A stretch of 64,000 nucleotides of DNA from Bradyrhizobium zhengyangense (GCF_022012435.1 NZ_JAKLUA010000003.1:62001-126000), one strand, 5' to 3'. Counted from the first letter of the stretch, positions 39,192 through 48,972 are shown. Numbers and translations are program-made. Notes: a model not told the origin generated them from the letters alone.

Positions 39192-39694
39192 GAGGCGGAA
39201 CCAACGTCGCTGACCGATGTGCCCATTGCAAGTTAGTAACGCATGAATGGTTTCGGCGCGATTGCCAGGCACAGCGTTTATGGGATGCAAGTGGAATTGT
39301 CGGTACGATATCGTACGCAACGTCGCGGACCTTCGCGTGGCTAACGGCCACTCTTCTCGGCTCTTCATTGTTTGGCCGAGCTGGATTTGCCTTCACGACC
39401 AGAGAGCTGCGGCCCAATCCGCCGAAAAGAGGCGTAGCTGAAATGGTGGGTTTGGGTGCGTCGAAATTGAAAATGCCTGATCTTTCAACGGGATTGACTG
39501 ACACTCTCTCCGCCTTTTGCGCGATTTCGCACGCGATCTCCCGAGATTTCTACGCCTGCATCGCGTCCAGCGCTTCGCCTTCGGCGCGAGCGCTTACAGC
39601 CGTAGGGCTCTTCGGTTCGAAAGACCCGGCGCAACAAAGGCGGTCGCTGTCGGGACGGACCGGACATCGATGAGACTACGCTTCCAAGGACCCC
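39192..39694. other. Intergenic stretch at the right edge of the suspected island
   Basis: About 500 bases with no credible gene. It holds the second copy of the tRNA-end repeat at 39502 and, further right, a GC-rich palindromic patch near 39570-39600 (CCAGCGCTTCGCCTTCGGCGCGAGCGC region). No integrase gene or remnant is visible. Confidence 0.5.
39502..39525. repeat. Candidate attachment site (right)
   Basis: CACTCTCTCCGCC followed by TTTTGCGCGAT copies the 3' end of tRNA-Ser and its flank (29156-29179) with two mismatches. It is in direct orientation, 10.3 kb away. Confidence 0.5.
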
Positions 39695-40330
39695 CTACCG
39701 CTGCTCGGTGGCGATGCGCAGACCCAAAGCAATCAGGACTATTCCGGTCACGCCCTCCACAAGGCGCCGCACGGTGGGGCGTTGAAGTGCGCCCCGTACC
39801 TTGTGAATTGCTGCGGCATAAAATGCGAGCCAGAGGAAGGTCATGACTGCAAAAACAATTCCAAGAGCGAGAAGTGTCGCAAAGGTCGAGCCGCCCATCG
39901 GTGCAAATTGGGGAAGCAGGCTGGTGAAGAAAACGGCCATCTTGGGATTGCTGAGATCGCTGATGAGTCCCTGCCTGAAGGCGATCCAAGGGCTTACGCG
40001 GCTATGCGAGTGGTTTTCGACCGCGATTCCCGAACCTTGTTCCGGCGGCCAAAGGGCTTCGTACAACGCGTAGATGCCCAGATAGATAAGATAAGCGGCC
40101 CCCAAATACTTGATCGTGAGAAACAGTGGCGCCGAGGCCACCAGGAGAGCAGCAAGGCCGACGCTGGTCGCCAGGGCCCAGACCGTCTGTCCAAGGGCTA
40201 TGCCAGCCGCCGTGCAAATCCCGCCAGTCCGCCCGGCCAATAGAGTGCTGCGGATCGTCGTGGCCGTATCGGGCCCCGGCGTGACGATGACGATGATCGA
40301 CGTCCCGATGAATGCAAGAAAAGATAGCAT
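39695..40330 (-). CDS. LysE/RhtB-family exporter
   Basis: 211 residues from ATG 40330 (GGAGGAG ahead). It shows the family N-terminus FIGTSIIVIVTPGPDTATTIRSTLLAGRTGG, the conserved LGAAYLIYLGIYAL and GLISDLSNPKMAVFFTSLLPQF. About six membrane helices are expected. Members export amino acids or their derivatives; the substrate is not predictable. An in-frame ATG at 40372 gives 14 extra residues without family character. It is adjacent to a peptide ABC transporter on the same strand, though 107 bases separate them. Confidence 0.9.
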   Translation of the reverse strand: MLSFLAFIGTSIIVIVTPGPDTATTIRSTLLAGRTGGICTAAGIALGQTVWALATSVGLAALLVASAPLFLTIKYLGAAYLIYLGIYALYEALWPPEQGSGIAVENHSHSRVSPWIAFRQGLISDLSNPKMAVFFTSLLPQFAPMGGSTFATLLALGIVFAVMTFLWLAFYAAAIHKVRGALQRPTVRRLVEGVTGIVLIALGLRIATEQR

Positions 40331-40437
40331 GCTCCGCTGCTCCTCCACATTGCCGGCGATCATAATACACACTGCCGAGGTTTTTGGTCCGGCTCGGCGT
40401 ACCCAATGAGGATCATGAGGGTAGATGGGCTCGCCAG

Positions 40438-41388
40438 CTATACGTTGTGGCAGGCGAGCGCTCGATCACCCACGGACCGAAGTTCGGGAACCTCGACCAG
40501 GCAGCGTTGGCTGGCCAGCGGACAACGTGGCGCGTAGGCGCAGCCGCTTGGCCGCTTGAACAGGCTTGGCGGTTCACCTGTTTCGATCGCACCGAGAATT
40601 CGCTTGGATGGGTCCGGCTTCGGAATCGCCGCCACCAGCGATCGCGTATAGGGATGGCGCGGATCATCCAGAACTGTCCGCGTTGCGGCCTGCTCCACGA
40701 TCCGGCCCATATACATCACGGCAACACGATTGCTGATTTGTCCGATGACGCCGAGGTCGTGGGAGATGAACAGCATCGACAATCCAAGCTGCTCCCGCAG
40801 GTCCATCATCAGGTTGAGCACCTGAGCCTGCACTGATACGTCGAGGGCCGAGACCGGCTCGTCGGCAATCACGATGGACGGTGAGGGAAGAATTGTTCGT
40901 GCGATGCCGGCCCGTTGCCGCTGTCCGCCGCTCAGTTCGTACGGATAGCGAGCGGCAAAAGATGGATCCAGGCCGACCGCCGTCAGTGCGGCGGCGATCG
41001 CGGCGCTGCGCTCGGCGCGACTGGTGAAGAAGCCATTGATATCGCCAGCCTCCGCGACCGAGTCTCCGATCGCGCGCCGCGGATTGAGCGATGCATAGGG
41101 ATCCTGGAAAACCATCCTGATGTTCAGGCGCATGTCGCGAAGGCCGGCGCCCGTCATGTCCCTTCCCTTGAAGCCGATCGTGCCGCTGTCGGGCCGGACC
41201 AGCCCCACGATGGACCGGCCCACCGTGGTCTTGCCACAGCCCGACTCGCCGACGATGCCGAGCACTTCGCCCTCTGCCAGCGACAGCGACACGCCATCCA
41301 CCGCCCGCACCTGATATTTTCGGCCGGATCGCCTGACCTTGAAGGAGACCTTCAGGTCCCGAATGTCGAGGACAGCGTTTCCGTTCAT
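40438..41388 (-). CDS. Dipeptide/oligopeptide ABC transporter ATP-binding protein (DppF/OppF-type)
   Basis: 316 residues from ATG 41388. Walker A is [16 protein letters not shown], the Q-loop is [13 protein letters not shown], the signature is [14 protein letters not shown] and Walker B is [12 protein letters not shown]. The C-terminal oligopeptide/dipeptide region ends with Cys-rich [16 protein letters not shown], which in relatives binds an iron-sulfur cluster. It forms the ATPase pair with the gene before it, overlapping it by ATGA at 41385-41388. It is the last gene of the A-B-C-D-F operon. Confidence 0.93.
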   Translation of the reverse strand: MNGNAVLDIRDLKVSFKVRRSGRKYQVRAVDGVSLSLAEGEVLGIVGESGCGKTTVGRSIVGLVRPDSGTIGFKGRDMTGAGLRDMRLNIRMVFQDPYASLNPRRAIGDSVAEAGDINGFFTSRAERSAAIAAALTAVGLDPSFAARYPYELSGGQRQRAGIARTILPSPSIVIADEPVSALDVSVQAQVLNLMMDLREQLGLSMLFISHDLGVIGQISNRVAVMYMGRIVEQAATRTVLDDPRHPYTRSLVAAIPKPDPSKRILGAIETGEPPSLFKRPSGCAYAPRCPLASQRCLVEVPELRSVGDRALACHNV

Positions 41389-42359
41389 CGCGGTCCCCCA
41401 TCGTCCAAGGGGAAAGTGCAGAGCACCTCGTGTCCTCGCGAGACTTCCGCGCGCGGTGGGGCTGCCGTGCGGCACGGCTCGCGCACGGCCGCGCATCGTG
41501 AGGCAAAGACGCAACCGGCACGGACTGTGCCGGGCGCCGGCGGCTGGCCCGCTATGGTTGGCAGGCGGCGCGCGCCGGAATTCCGCGACGGCATGCAGTC
41601 CATCAGCCCGCGTGTGTAATGGTGGCGCGGCCTGCCGAACAACGCCTCGACGCCCGCGGTCTCCACGATCCGGCCCGCATACATGACCGAAACGCGATCT
41701 GCCAGCTGCGCGATCACCCCCATGTCGTGGGTGATGAACAACATCGCCATGTCCAAGCGGTTGCAGAGCTCGCGCAGCAGACCGAGGACCTGCACCTGGA
41801 TGGTGACATCCAGTGCCGTGGTCGGCTCATCGGCAATCAGAACTTGAGGCCTGCAGGCCAGCGCGATCGCGATCATGATCCGCTGGCGCTGGCCGCCGGA
41901 CAGTTGATGCGGATACGCGGACAGCTGCATTGCAGGATCCGGCATGCGCACAAGTTCGAGCAGCTCGCGGGCTCGGGCCATAGCCGGCGGGCCGGAAACG
42001 CGATCATGCACGCGCACGGCTTCGGCGATCTGATCGCCGATCCGGCGAACCGGGTTAAGCGAAGTCATCGGCTCCTGAAAGATCATGGCCATACGGCCGT
42101 GGCCTGCTTCGACGCGCTGCCAGGGCTGCAGCTGTGTCACGTCGCAGCCCTCCAACAGGACTCGGCCGGCCCGGATCCGCGGGCCTGGCTGCGGCAGCAA
42201 TCCCATCACCGCAAGCGAGGTCATGCTCTTGCCGCAGCCGGACTCGCCGACGAGGCCAAGGATTTCACCCTTGGCAAGTTCGAAGGACACACCGGCGACG
42301 ACGTCAACCGGTGCAGTCGCCGGCCCCAATGACACGGTAAGATCTTGAACGGACAGCAC
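41385..42359 (-). CDS. Dipeptide/oligopeptide ABC transporter ATP-binding protein (DppD/OppD-type)
   Basis: 324 residues starting at GTG 42359, three bases after the preceding permease stop. Walker A is [17 protein letters not shown], the signature [15 protein letters not shown] and Walker [28 protein letters not shown] is the Q-loop typical of peptide transporters. The C-terminal extension [16 protein letters not shown] has the Cys pattern of the family. It energises import of a peptide-like solute through the two permeases. Confidence 0.93.
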   Translation of the reverse strand: MLSVQDLTVSLGPATAPVDVVAGVSFELAKGEILGLVGESGCGKSMTSLAVMGLLPQPGPRIRAGRVLLEGCDVTQLQPWQRVEAGHGRMAMIFQEPMTSLNPVRRIGDQIAEAVRVHDRVSGPPAMARARELLELVRMPDPAMQLSAYPHQLSGGQRQRIMIAIALACRPQVLIADEPTTALDVTIQVQVLGLLRELCNRLDMAMLFITHDMGVIAQLADRVSVMYAGRIVETAGVEALFGRPRHHYTRGLMDCMPSRNSGARRLPTIAGQPPAPGTVRAGCVFASRCAAVREPCRTAAPPRAEVSRGHEVLCTFPLDDGGPR

Positions 42360-42362
42360 GAT

Positions 42363-43223
42363 CTAGCCCTTCTCGCCAAAGAGCTGGCGGAATCGGGGAT
42401 CGAGACGATCGCGCAGTGCATCGCCGACCAGGTTGAGCGAAAATGCGGTCGCCACGATCATCATGCCCGGAAAGAACAGCAGCCATGGCGCGCGGGTGAT
42501 GAAGGTGTGCGATTCCGCCAGCATGTTGCCCCAGCTCGGAATCTCCGGCGGAGCGCCGAGGCCGAGGAAATCCAGCGATGCCGCGCCAAGTTGCGCGAAC
42601 GCGAAGACGAAGCTGGCCTGCACAAGAAGCGGTGAGACCAGGTTCGGCAAAATATGCTTGCCGACGAGCCAAGCCGTTCCGGCGCCCATGCTGCGGGACG
42701 CCTCGACATAGGTCTCCGTGCGCAAGCGCAGCGTCAGGCCGTAAACGATCCGCGTCGTCGTCGTCATGTAGCCGAGTCCGATCGCCAGAATGGCGTTCAC
42801 CACGCTCGGACCGAGGATCACGATCAGCCCAAGTGCGAGCAGCAGGCTCGGGAACGCCATGAGCACATCGACCATGCGCATCAGCACATGACCGAGCCGG
42901 GGGAACAAGGCGGATAGCACGCCGATCGGTACGCCTGTCCCAAGTGCGAACGCGACCACGCCCGAACCGATCAGGAGCGCCATGCGCGCTGACTGGATGG
43001 CGCGTGACAAGGTGTCCCGGCCAAACTGGTCGGTACCGAACCAATGAAGCGCGTTTGGAGGCGTCAGACGGATCGACGGATCGATGGCGAAGGGATCGTA
43101 AGGTGCGAGCCAGGGCGCGAAAATCGCGGCGAGCAAGGTCCCCAGAAGGATGCCGAGCCCCATCAGTGCGATCGGCCGCGCGATGAACGGCTTCAGCCAA
43201 AACATTGCGTCGTCACGGCTCAT
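42363..43223 (-). CDS. Dipeptide/oligopeptide ABC transporter permease (DppC/OppC-type)
   Basis: 286 residues. It starts at ATG 43223, which overlaps the stop of the first permease (ATGA). The N-terminal cytoplasmic leader is followed by an inner-membrane helix and the segment HWFGTDQFGRDTLSRAIQSARMAL, which marks DppC proteins. The EAA loop is EASRSMGAGTAWLVGKHILPNL. The longer frame upstream to 43694 is antisense-like sequence within the first permease gene and is not used. Confidence 0.93.
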   Translation of the reverse strand: MSRDDAMFWLKPFIARPIALMGLGILLGTLLAAIFAPWLAPYDPFAIDPSIRLTPPNALHWFGTDQFGRDTLSRAIQSARMALLIGSGVVAFALGTGVPIGVLSALFPRLGHVLMRMVDVLMAFPSLLLALGLIVILGPSVVNAILAIGLGYMTTTTRIVYGLTLRLRTETYVEASRSMGAGTAWLVGKHILPNLVSPLLVQASFVFAFAQLGAASLDFLGLGAPPEIPSWGNMLAESHTFITRAPWLLFFPGMMIVATAFSLNLVGDALRDRLDPRFRQLFGEKG

Positions 43224-44164
43224 TGGAGTTCGACCCTGGGGTCGAGCAGGCGATAACTCAGATCGACGATCAGGTTGATCAGGAGATATACGACCACGAT
43301 GACCAGAATGACGCCCTGGATCACCGGATAGTCTCGGCGGAGGATCGACTGAACGACGAGGCGGCCGATACCCGGCAATGCAAACACGGTTTCGGTCACC
43401 ACGGCTTCGGACAGCAGCGCGGCGAACGTGAAGCCGAATGCCGAGACCACCGCCAGGAGCGCGTTGCGCAGAATATGCCGGCTCACGACCTGCCAGGGCC
43501 GGATACCCTTTGCACGCGCTGTGCGCACGTAATCCTCGCGGGAGACGTCGAGCATGCTGGCGCGTGTCAGCCGCAGAATCAACGCGGCATTCGGCGCAGC
43601 AAGCGCCAGGCTCGGGAGGACGAGGTAGCGGAGATTGACGATGCCGCCTTCGAAGATCGATGGGTAGCCCGAACTCGGAAACCAACCCAGCCACGCGGCA
43701 AAGATCAGGATCAAATAAAGCCCGACCCAGAACGTCGGAATCGATGCCATCAGCATGGCCGCGCCTGATAGTCCCTGGTCGAGCCAGGTGCCGTGCCGAA
43801 CCGCCGCGATCATGCCGATCGGCACGCCGATGAGCGTAACCCAGATCATCGTCATGGTGGCGAGCAAGGCGCTGGTCTCAGCACCATCGGCAATGACCGA
43901 CAACACCGGTGCCTGGAAAAAGATCGACCGTCCGAGGTTGCCCTCGGTCACGTGGCCGATCCAGGTCAGATATTGCAGGATGATCGGTTGATCGAGACCG
44001 AGCTGGTGTCGCAGGGCGTCGATCTGATCGGGGGTCGCGGTGTCTCCGAGCAGAACATAGATGGGATCGCCCGGAACGATATGGATGAAGGCAAAGATAA
44101 TGACGGACGCCGCCAGAAGCGTCACCGTCGTCGTCGCCGCGCGCTTGAGTGAGTAAGACCACAT
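43220..44164 (-). CDS. Dipeptide/oligopeptide ABC transporter permease (DppB/OppB-type)
   Basis: 314 residues, six helices. The N-terminal FIHIVPGDPIYVLLGDTATPDQIDALR is the DppB hallmark, and RTARAKGIRPWQVVSRHILRNAL is the EAA loop that contacts the ATPases. TETVFALPGIGRL is also conserved. It lies 67 bases after the solute-binding protein gene and overlaps the second permease by four bases. Confidence 0.93.
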   Translation of the reverse strand: MWSYSLKRAATTTVTLLAASVIIFAFIHIVPGDPIYVLLGDTATPDQIDALRHQLGLDQPIILQYLTWIGHVTEGNLGRSIFFQAPVLSVIADGAETSALLATMTMIWVTLIGVPIGMIAAVRHGTWLDQGLSGAAMLMASIPTFWVGLYLILIFAAWLGWFPSSGYPSIFEGGIVNLRYLVLPSLALAAPNAALILRLTRASMLDVSREDYVRTARAKGIRPWQVVSRHILRNALLAVVSAFGFTFAALLSEAVVTETVFALPGIGRLVVQSILRRDYPVIQGVILVIVVVYLLINLIVDLSYRLLDPRVELQ

Positions 44165-44231
44165 GCGATTGCGCGGCTGATCAGCGGCGACGATGCGCGC
44201 GGGACATTTCGGGTGGTCTCATCGCCCGTCC

Positions 44232-45773
44232 TTATTTCGTGGACACATTCCAGAACGCGGGACCATTCGGGTTCAGTCCCTTCAGCTTGGGAGAAGCGAT
44301 GTCATAGGTGTAGGCATCCCCCACTTTCATCACCGGAACCTGGTCGTAGATCAGCGACTGGATCTTGTCCCATGTCGCCTTTCGTGCGACCGGATCGGTC
44401 GATTTGATCAACTCGGCTCGAAGCGAGCTGATCTCGGGGCTGTCCCACCATCCCGGGTAGCTCGCATTAAGGAACGTGAGGAGCAGTGGATCGGGCGAGA
44501 AGGAATGGTGGGTGACAAAGATGTCCCACTGTTCCGGCTGGCCTCGCATCTTCAGAAGCGTCGCCCAATCGACGACCATCATCTGAACATTGATCCCGGC
44601 GTCGGCCAGTTGGCGCGTGAAGACAGCGGCTTCATCATAGTGCGCCTGATAGTTTGTCGAGACCAGGAGGCGGATCGGAGTCCCCGTATAATCAGCCTCC
44701 TTGGCGAGCTCCTTGGCCTTCTTCGGATCGTGGGGGCTGTAGCTGGACACACCTTCCGCCGAGTACCAGGGCGTACCCTTGGGAAAGATCGATCCCTCGG
44801 CGTTCCACAGCTCCTTCGAGCCGAAGGCGACGCGCAGGGCCTGCGACTTGTCCAGCGCGGTCTGGATGGCACGGCGGAGCTTGTAATTGTCCTTCAGGAT
44901 TCCCTGCTTCGAGTTCATGAAGAAAAGGCCGAAGATCGGCGCGTTCGTGCGCTGCACCTGAACCGATGGGTCCTTGCTCAGGGATTCGTACAGATCGCCA
45001 GAGATCATTTCCGCATAGTCGTAGTCCCCGGCCTGAACGCCGCTGACGCGGGTGCCGACGTCAGGCACCGGAATGAACCGGATCTTGTCGAAGATGGCGG
45101 TGCGGGCGCCGGCGAAGCCGTCGCCCTTCTCCTTTACCGGTTTGTAGCCATCGAATTTCTCCACCTCGACATAGCGGTTCGGCCGCCACTCGACGAACTT
45201 GTAAGGACCGGTTCCGATATAGTCCTTCTGCTCGATCGGCTTGTTGCCTGCGTTGGCTGCGATCTCTTCCGGATAGATCGCAAGGCCACCATTCACATCC
45301 GCGATGAGCGTTTTCCAGGCGCCGTTGGGCGCCGATAGTTTTAGCGTGACCTCATATTTTCCAGTTGCCTCGACCGATGTGGCTGCGGCCATCAGGAGCT
45401 TGCCGCGCGCGCCGACATTGCCCCACCGCGTCATCGAAGCGACCACATCCTTGGCGGTCATCTCCTTGCCGTTGTGGAAGGGGACACCCTCGCGGAGCTT
45501 GATGACGATGGTCTTGCCACCGTCTTCCTCGCGTTCACTCTCGGCCAGCAGCGGGCGTGGCGTATAGGTCGAGTCCAGCGCATACAGCGTTTCGAAGATG
45601 TGGCGGCCGATAACCGATGCGACGTCGGCTGTCGTCAGCATGACGTCGAGTGGCGGCGGTTCGCCGATGGTGGCTTCGCGAAGCAGGGTGGCTGCGCTGG
45701 CCTGCGCATTCAGAAACAATGCGGTGGCGATTCCAACGGCGCCACGCATCAAGGCACTGAGATCGCATCTCAT
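44232..45773 (-). CDS. ABC transporter peptide-type substrate-binding protein
   Basis: 513 residues from ATG 45773, which has GGGAGGGGCG ahead. A Sec signal peptide (GAVGIATALFLNAQASA) is followed by a family 5 solute-binding domain: RHIFETLYALDSTYTPRPLLAE, the family signature around KLREGVPFHNGKEMTAKDVVASM, and GTGPYKFVEWRPN. It captures the solute in the periplasm for the B/C/D/F genes behind it. Such proteins bind peptides, opines, nickel or glutathione. The RpiR-type regulator opposite hints at an amino sugar or sugar-linked ligand such as a muropeptide, but this is inference. Confidence 0.92.
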   Translation of the reverse strand: MRCDLSALMRGAVGIATALFLNAQASAATLLREATIGEPPPLDVMLTTADVASVIGRHIFETLYALDSTYTPRPLLAESEREEDGGKTIVIKLREGVPFHNGKEMTAKDVVASMTRWGNVGARGKLLMAAATSVEATGKYEVTLKLSAPNGAWKTLIADVNGGLAIYPEEIAANAGNKPIEQKDYIGTGPYKFVEWRPNRYVEVEKFDGYKPVKEKGDGFAGARTAIFDKIRFIPVPDVGTRVSGVQAGDYDYAEMISGDLYESLSKDPSVQVQRTNAPIFGLFFMNSKQGILKDNYKLRRAIQTALDKSQALRVAFGSKELWNAEGSIFPKGTPWYSAEGVSSYSPHDPKKAKELAKEADYTGTPIRLLVSTNYQAHYDEAAVFTRQLADAGINVQMMVVDWATLLKMRGQPEQWDIFVTHHSFSPDPLLLTFLNASYPGWWDSPEISSLRAELIKSTDPVARKATWDKIQSLIYDQVPVMKVGDAYTYDIASPKLKGLNPNGPAFWNVSTK

Positions 45774-45864
45774 GATCGCCCCTCCCATCTTGTTTCGGCC
45801 GCCTGCCTTGACGGCAGGGGATATGCCCTTCCGGTTTAGACCCCGGCGGAACGTTATCGTTTGT

Positions 45865-45898
45865 TTGAAAGTTACATGCAGATTATGCTAAGTTTCAA
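45865..45898. promoter_or_regulatory. Inverted repeat, likely RpiR operator
   Basis: TTGAAAGTTA at the left and TAAGTTTCAA at the right form near-perfect arms (one mismatch) around a 14-base AT-rich centre. The site lies 92 bases before the binding-protein start and 118 before the RpiR-type gene, suited to control both. Confidence 0.6.
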
Positions 45899-46015
45899 GC
45901 GCAAAATTGCAATAGATTGCCCATCTGCCGATACGTGGTCCAGCCAAGGCTGAAGGTTTCTTACGGCGATCTTCGGGCCAGGGCGCAGGTTAATCCGACC
46001 TGAGGAAGGGCGCGC

Positions 46016-46972
46016 ATGCCGCGTGCGAAGCGAATTCAAACGGCGAAAGCCGCTGCGACAGCAGTCTCGACACCATCGCGCCGCGACGCTTTCGTGGCCG
46101 GCGACATCGTCTCTGTTATCAGACAAAGTGCTCCGAGCCTCAGTCCTTCGGAGCAACGCGTTGCCATGGCGCTGCTGGCCGACGTCGAGTTTTCCATTCA
46201 CGCGAGCAATGCCGAACTGGCGCGCCGCGCGCGTGTCAGCGAACCGACAGTGACCAGGTTTAGCCGTTCCGTCGGCTGTCGCGGCGTCCGTGACCTCAAG
46301 GTGAGGCTGGCTCAAGCCATGGCGGTTGGACGGATCTACCTTGAACTACCCCCACATGTCGGCACGGATCTGGCGCGCCCCGCGCTCTGGCGGTCGGTGT
46401 TCCAGGAAATTCGTCGCGCAATTGCCGCCGCCGAGGAGGGATTACGGAGAGAGGACATCGAGAGGGCTGCCGAAGCCATCTCCCGCTGTTCGAAACTTGC
46501 AGCGTTCGGCGTGGGCGGCGGCTCGACCCTTGCGGCGATGGAGGTTCAAAATCGCTTCTTTCGTCTTGGGATCGCCGTCTCGCACACCTCCGACCCGATC
46601 CTGATGCGCATGGTCGCCGCGACCTTTGGCCGGGGTGATGTCGTGGTCGCCATCTCGACCACCGGCATGGCGAAGGAGGTGATCGAGGCAGCTGGGATCG
46701 CCAAGCAATACGGTGCGCTGGTTGTCGCGATTACCAAGCCGCAAAGCAGGCTGGCCTCGATCGCCGATATTGCGCTCGGCGTGCACGTGCCCGAAGCGCC
46801 CGATGCGCTCAAGCCGACCGCGTCGCGCTATGCCTTTCTCGCTGCCATCGATCTGCTCGCCGCTTCGACGGCCTATTGCAAGCCGCTCGAAGGCCAGACA
46901 CGGATGCGTCGGATTAAGTACGAGTTGCTGAAGGGGACGGACGGGAATTCAAATGGCCCGCTCGGCGACTGA
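46016..46972 (+). CDS. RpiR/MurR-family transcription regulator
   Basis: 318 residues from ATG 46016 (GAGGAAGGG ahead). The N-terminal helix-turn-helix domain has SPSEQRVAMALLADVEFSIHA and NAELARRARVSEPTVTRFSRSVGCRGVRDLKV. The C-terminal SIS domain (sugar-phosphate binding) has AAFGVGGGSTLAAMEVQNRFFRLGI and VVVAISTTGMAKEVIEAAGIAKQYGA. The family senses phosphosugars. It is divergent from the peptide ABC operon and most likely regulates it. Confidence 0.92.
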   Translation: MPRAKRIQTAKAAATAVSTPSRRDAFVAGDIVSVIRQSAPSLSPSEQRVAMALLADVEFSIHASNAELARRARVSEPTVTRFSRSVGCRGVRDLKVRLAQAMAVGRIYLELPPHVGTDLARPALWRSVFQEIRRAIAAAEEGLRREDIERAAEAISRCSKLAAFGVGGGSTLAAMEVQNRFFRLGIAVSHTSDPILMRMVAATFGRGDVVVAISTTGMAKEVIEAAGIAKQYGALVVAITKPQSRLASIADIALGVHVPEAPDALKPTASRYAFLAAIDLLAASTAYCKPLEGQTRMRRIKYELLKGTDGNSNGPLGD

Positions 46973-47135
46973 ATCGCGCTGCCGGGCACGCGGCGAGAAA
47001 TCGCAAATATACGGAGGATGAATGTGAGTATGATGCATGACAACGGTGAGCTTTGATCCAGGAACAGTCGAAACCGTTCCATCGATCAACGGATGTTGAC
47101 GGACGCTCTCTGCGACGCCTTCATGAAGCCCAGCG

Positions 47136-48101
47136 TCAGTTTCGCTCCCCCGCCGTCCGACTGGACTGAGAGACCTGTTCGTTCAGAAATGTCTCCAGGA
47201 TGCGGCTGACAAACTGGTTGCCTTCAGGAGTAAAATGCGCCCCGTGCTCCGCGCCGTAGGCAGCTGCTCCATCCAGGGTCACGAATGGAATTCGACGCTG
47301 CTGCAAAGAAGAGATGATCTGGTCGTCCTTGTGCTGCAGGGCGACGAGCAGCCGGCTGCTGTTGCCAGTGACGAAATCGTCGATCGCGCCCACCAGTCTG
47401 TCGGTGGGATCGGGGACGAAGATCTGCGGCGCGTGGACCTCGACATAAGTGAAAGAGGCGAGACGCGCCAGCCACGCATGGCGCGGCAGCCATTCATCGC
47501 GGATCATCAGCTTTAGCGATTTCGGGACCGGCTGCCCCCTGGCAATCAGTGACCCGTCAGCCGTCATCTCGAAATAGGGCTTGCGGTAGCCGCCGTATCT
47601 GACATTGGTTCCGTTGTCCAAGCGATCGTTGTCGGTGCAAAACAGCAGTACGACGACGGCGGGCTTGATTGTAGGCCAGAGTCGCTTCAGCCAGAGCAGC
47701 TCTTGATCCGTCCCGTATCCGGAGACGCCCGCATTGAGGATCGAGAAGCGCGGGAGCCGCTCCCTCAGCAGATCGGTGAAGCGTTCATTGGCCTCGGCAT
47801 CAACACCCCACACGAACGAGTCGCCGAGAAACAGGATGGTTGGCCTGCCATTCGGTAGGAACTCGATGTCGCGCAGTCCGAGGCTGTTGTGTTTGGCGTG
47901 GATCGTTCGCGCGGTCGTGACGACGGCTTCGGAATAGGGGACCGGGATCCAGCCGAGTTCGGCATCGTAGTCATAGGATAGTGAGCGCTCGCTCGCATCC
48001 TGGCGCAGCACCCGAAAGTCGGCAAGCCGTAGCGCGGCTTCCACGGCGAGTAGCGACAAGAGGATGGTGACGAGCGTCGACCCAAGCGATTTGAGATTCA
48101 A
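47136..48101 (-). CDS. SGNH/GDSL-type hydrolase-like membrane-anchored protein
   Basis: 321 residues. An N-terminal membrane helix (LGSTLVTILLSLLAVEAALRLA) is followed by ASERSLSYDYDAELGWIPVP, then the SGNH block I ILFLGDSFVWGVDAEANERF with the nucleophile S95. Block II Gly and block III Asn are plausible in NAGVSGYGTDQELLW and LLFCTDNDRLDN, and a His near the end lies in HGAHFTPEGNQF. Such proteins act as esterases or acyltransferases on envelope sugars. It is divergent from the SxtJ/carbamoyltransferase set. The first ~60 residues have a degenerate copy at 50814-51085. Confidence 0.83.
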   Translation of the reverse strand: MNLKSLGSTLVTILLSLLAVEAALRLADFRVLRQDASERSLSYDYDAELGWIPVPYSEAVVTTARTIHAKHNSLGLRDIEFLPNGRPTILFLGDSFVWGVDAEANERFTDLLRERLPRFSILNAGVSGYGTDQELLWLKRLWPTIKPAVVVLLFCTDNDRLDNGTNVRYGGYRKPYFEMTADGSLIARGQPVPKSLKLMIRDEWLPRHAWLARLASFTYVEVHAPQIFVPDPTDRLVGAIDDFVTGNSSRLLVALQHKDDQIISSLQQRRIPFVTLDGAAAYGAEHGAHFTPEGNQFVSRILETFLNEQVSQSSRTAGERN

Positions 48102-48393
48102 GGCGGCTCCGTCGCGTGAAAATATGCCCTGGAATATTGATCACATTGACGACAATTTGCACCCGTCATGAATCGGCGCTTTGCGCTCGCGGCGCCACGT
48201 CTTCTTTTAGCGATGCTCGTCGCCGGAGGTCAAAGCCCGGCGCTCTTCGCAGTGCTTATTGTGGTGCAACAAAAACGAGCACCAGATTGAATCCGCCACT
48301 CCCTTGCCTTGAGTTTTGACGCCTCGAACGGATAAGCTGGCAGCGTCTGATGCCAGGCGAAGGTGCTTTGGCCAGACGGGGCGTGGGGGGCTG
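48102..48393. other. Divergent intergenic region of the carbamoyltransferase locus
   Basis: 290 bases between the hydrolase-like gene and the SxtJ gene. It must contain both promoters. Apart from short AT-rich spots near 48120-48165 I see no palindrome or repeat to mark. Confidence 0.5.
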
Positions 48394-48813
48394 ATGCAGT
48401 TTCTGGAACCGTCCGATGACGAAATCGTCGCCGGACCAAGCAATCGCAATTTCGGATTCACGATGGCGTCAGTGTTTGCGCTGATTGGTCTTGTCGGTCT
48501 CTATAAGCATTCGTCTCATGCGCCGCTCTGGCTTGGCGCCGCGGTCGCCTTCGCTGGTCTGACGCTCTGGCGGCCGCAAACGCTAGGATTAGCCAACCGG
48601 GCCTGGCTGAAGCTCGGTCTCTTGATGTATCGCGTCGTCAATCCGGTCATCATGGCGATCCTGTTCTTCGGCGTCATCCTGCCGATCGGATGGATCATGC
48701 GATTGTCCGGCACGGATTTTCTTCGGCTCGGGCGCGATCGTGCATCACCGACCTATTGGCTTCCCCGTTCCGACCCAAGAGACATATCCGAATCGATGCG
48801 CCAGCAATTTTAG
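48394..48813 (+). CDS. SxtJ-like membrane protein
   Basis: 139 residues from ATG 48394 (GTGGGGGG ahead). It has two to three membrane helices (FTMASVFALIGLVGLYKHS, PLWLGAAVAFAGLTLW, VVNPVIMAILFFGVILPIGW) and the SxtJ pattern NRAWLKLGLLMYRVVNPVIM. Proteins named SxtJ come from saxitoxin clusters but are widespread next to NodU-type carbamoyltransferases, and their role is unknown. The following gene is 9 bases away. The frame is open further upstream but has no domain there. Confidence 0.85.
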   Translation: MQFLEPSDDEIVAGPSNRNFGFTMASVFALIGLVGLYKHSSHAPLWLGAAVAFAGLTLWRPQTLGLANRAWLKLGLLMYRVVNPVIMAILFFGVILPIGWIMRLSGTDFLRLGRDRASPTYWLPRSDPRDISESMRQQF

Positions 48814-48822
48814 GCACAGCAC

Positions 48823-48972
48823 ATGTCATTCCTGCAGGAGTTATTCGCGTTCATTCGAGCCCGCCGCAAATTTTGGCTCATTCCGATTTTGGCAGTAATG
48901 CTGGTTCTGGGAGGGCTGTTGATCGTCACCAAGGGATCGGCGCTGGCGCCGTTCATCTATACGCTTTTCTGA
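48823..48972 (+). CDS. DUF5989 small membrane protein
   Basis: 49 residues: an N-terminal MSFLQELFAFIRARRKFWLI, one membrane helix (PILAVMLVLGGLLIV) and a C-terminus ending APFIYTLF. This matches the short DUF5989 proteins regularly found between SxtJ and a carbamoyltransferase. The tight spacing on both sides (9 bases each) supports a single operon. Confidence 0.82.
   Translation: MSFLQELFAFIRARRKFWLIPILAVMLVLGGLLIVTKGSALAPFIYTLF

Noticed and set aside
29170..39501. An integrase or transposase in the suspected island
   Set aside because: No tyrosine recombinase, serine recombinase or DDE motif was found in any frame.
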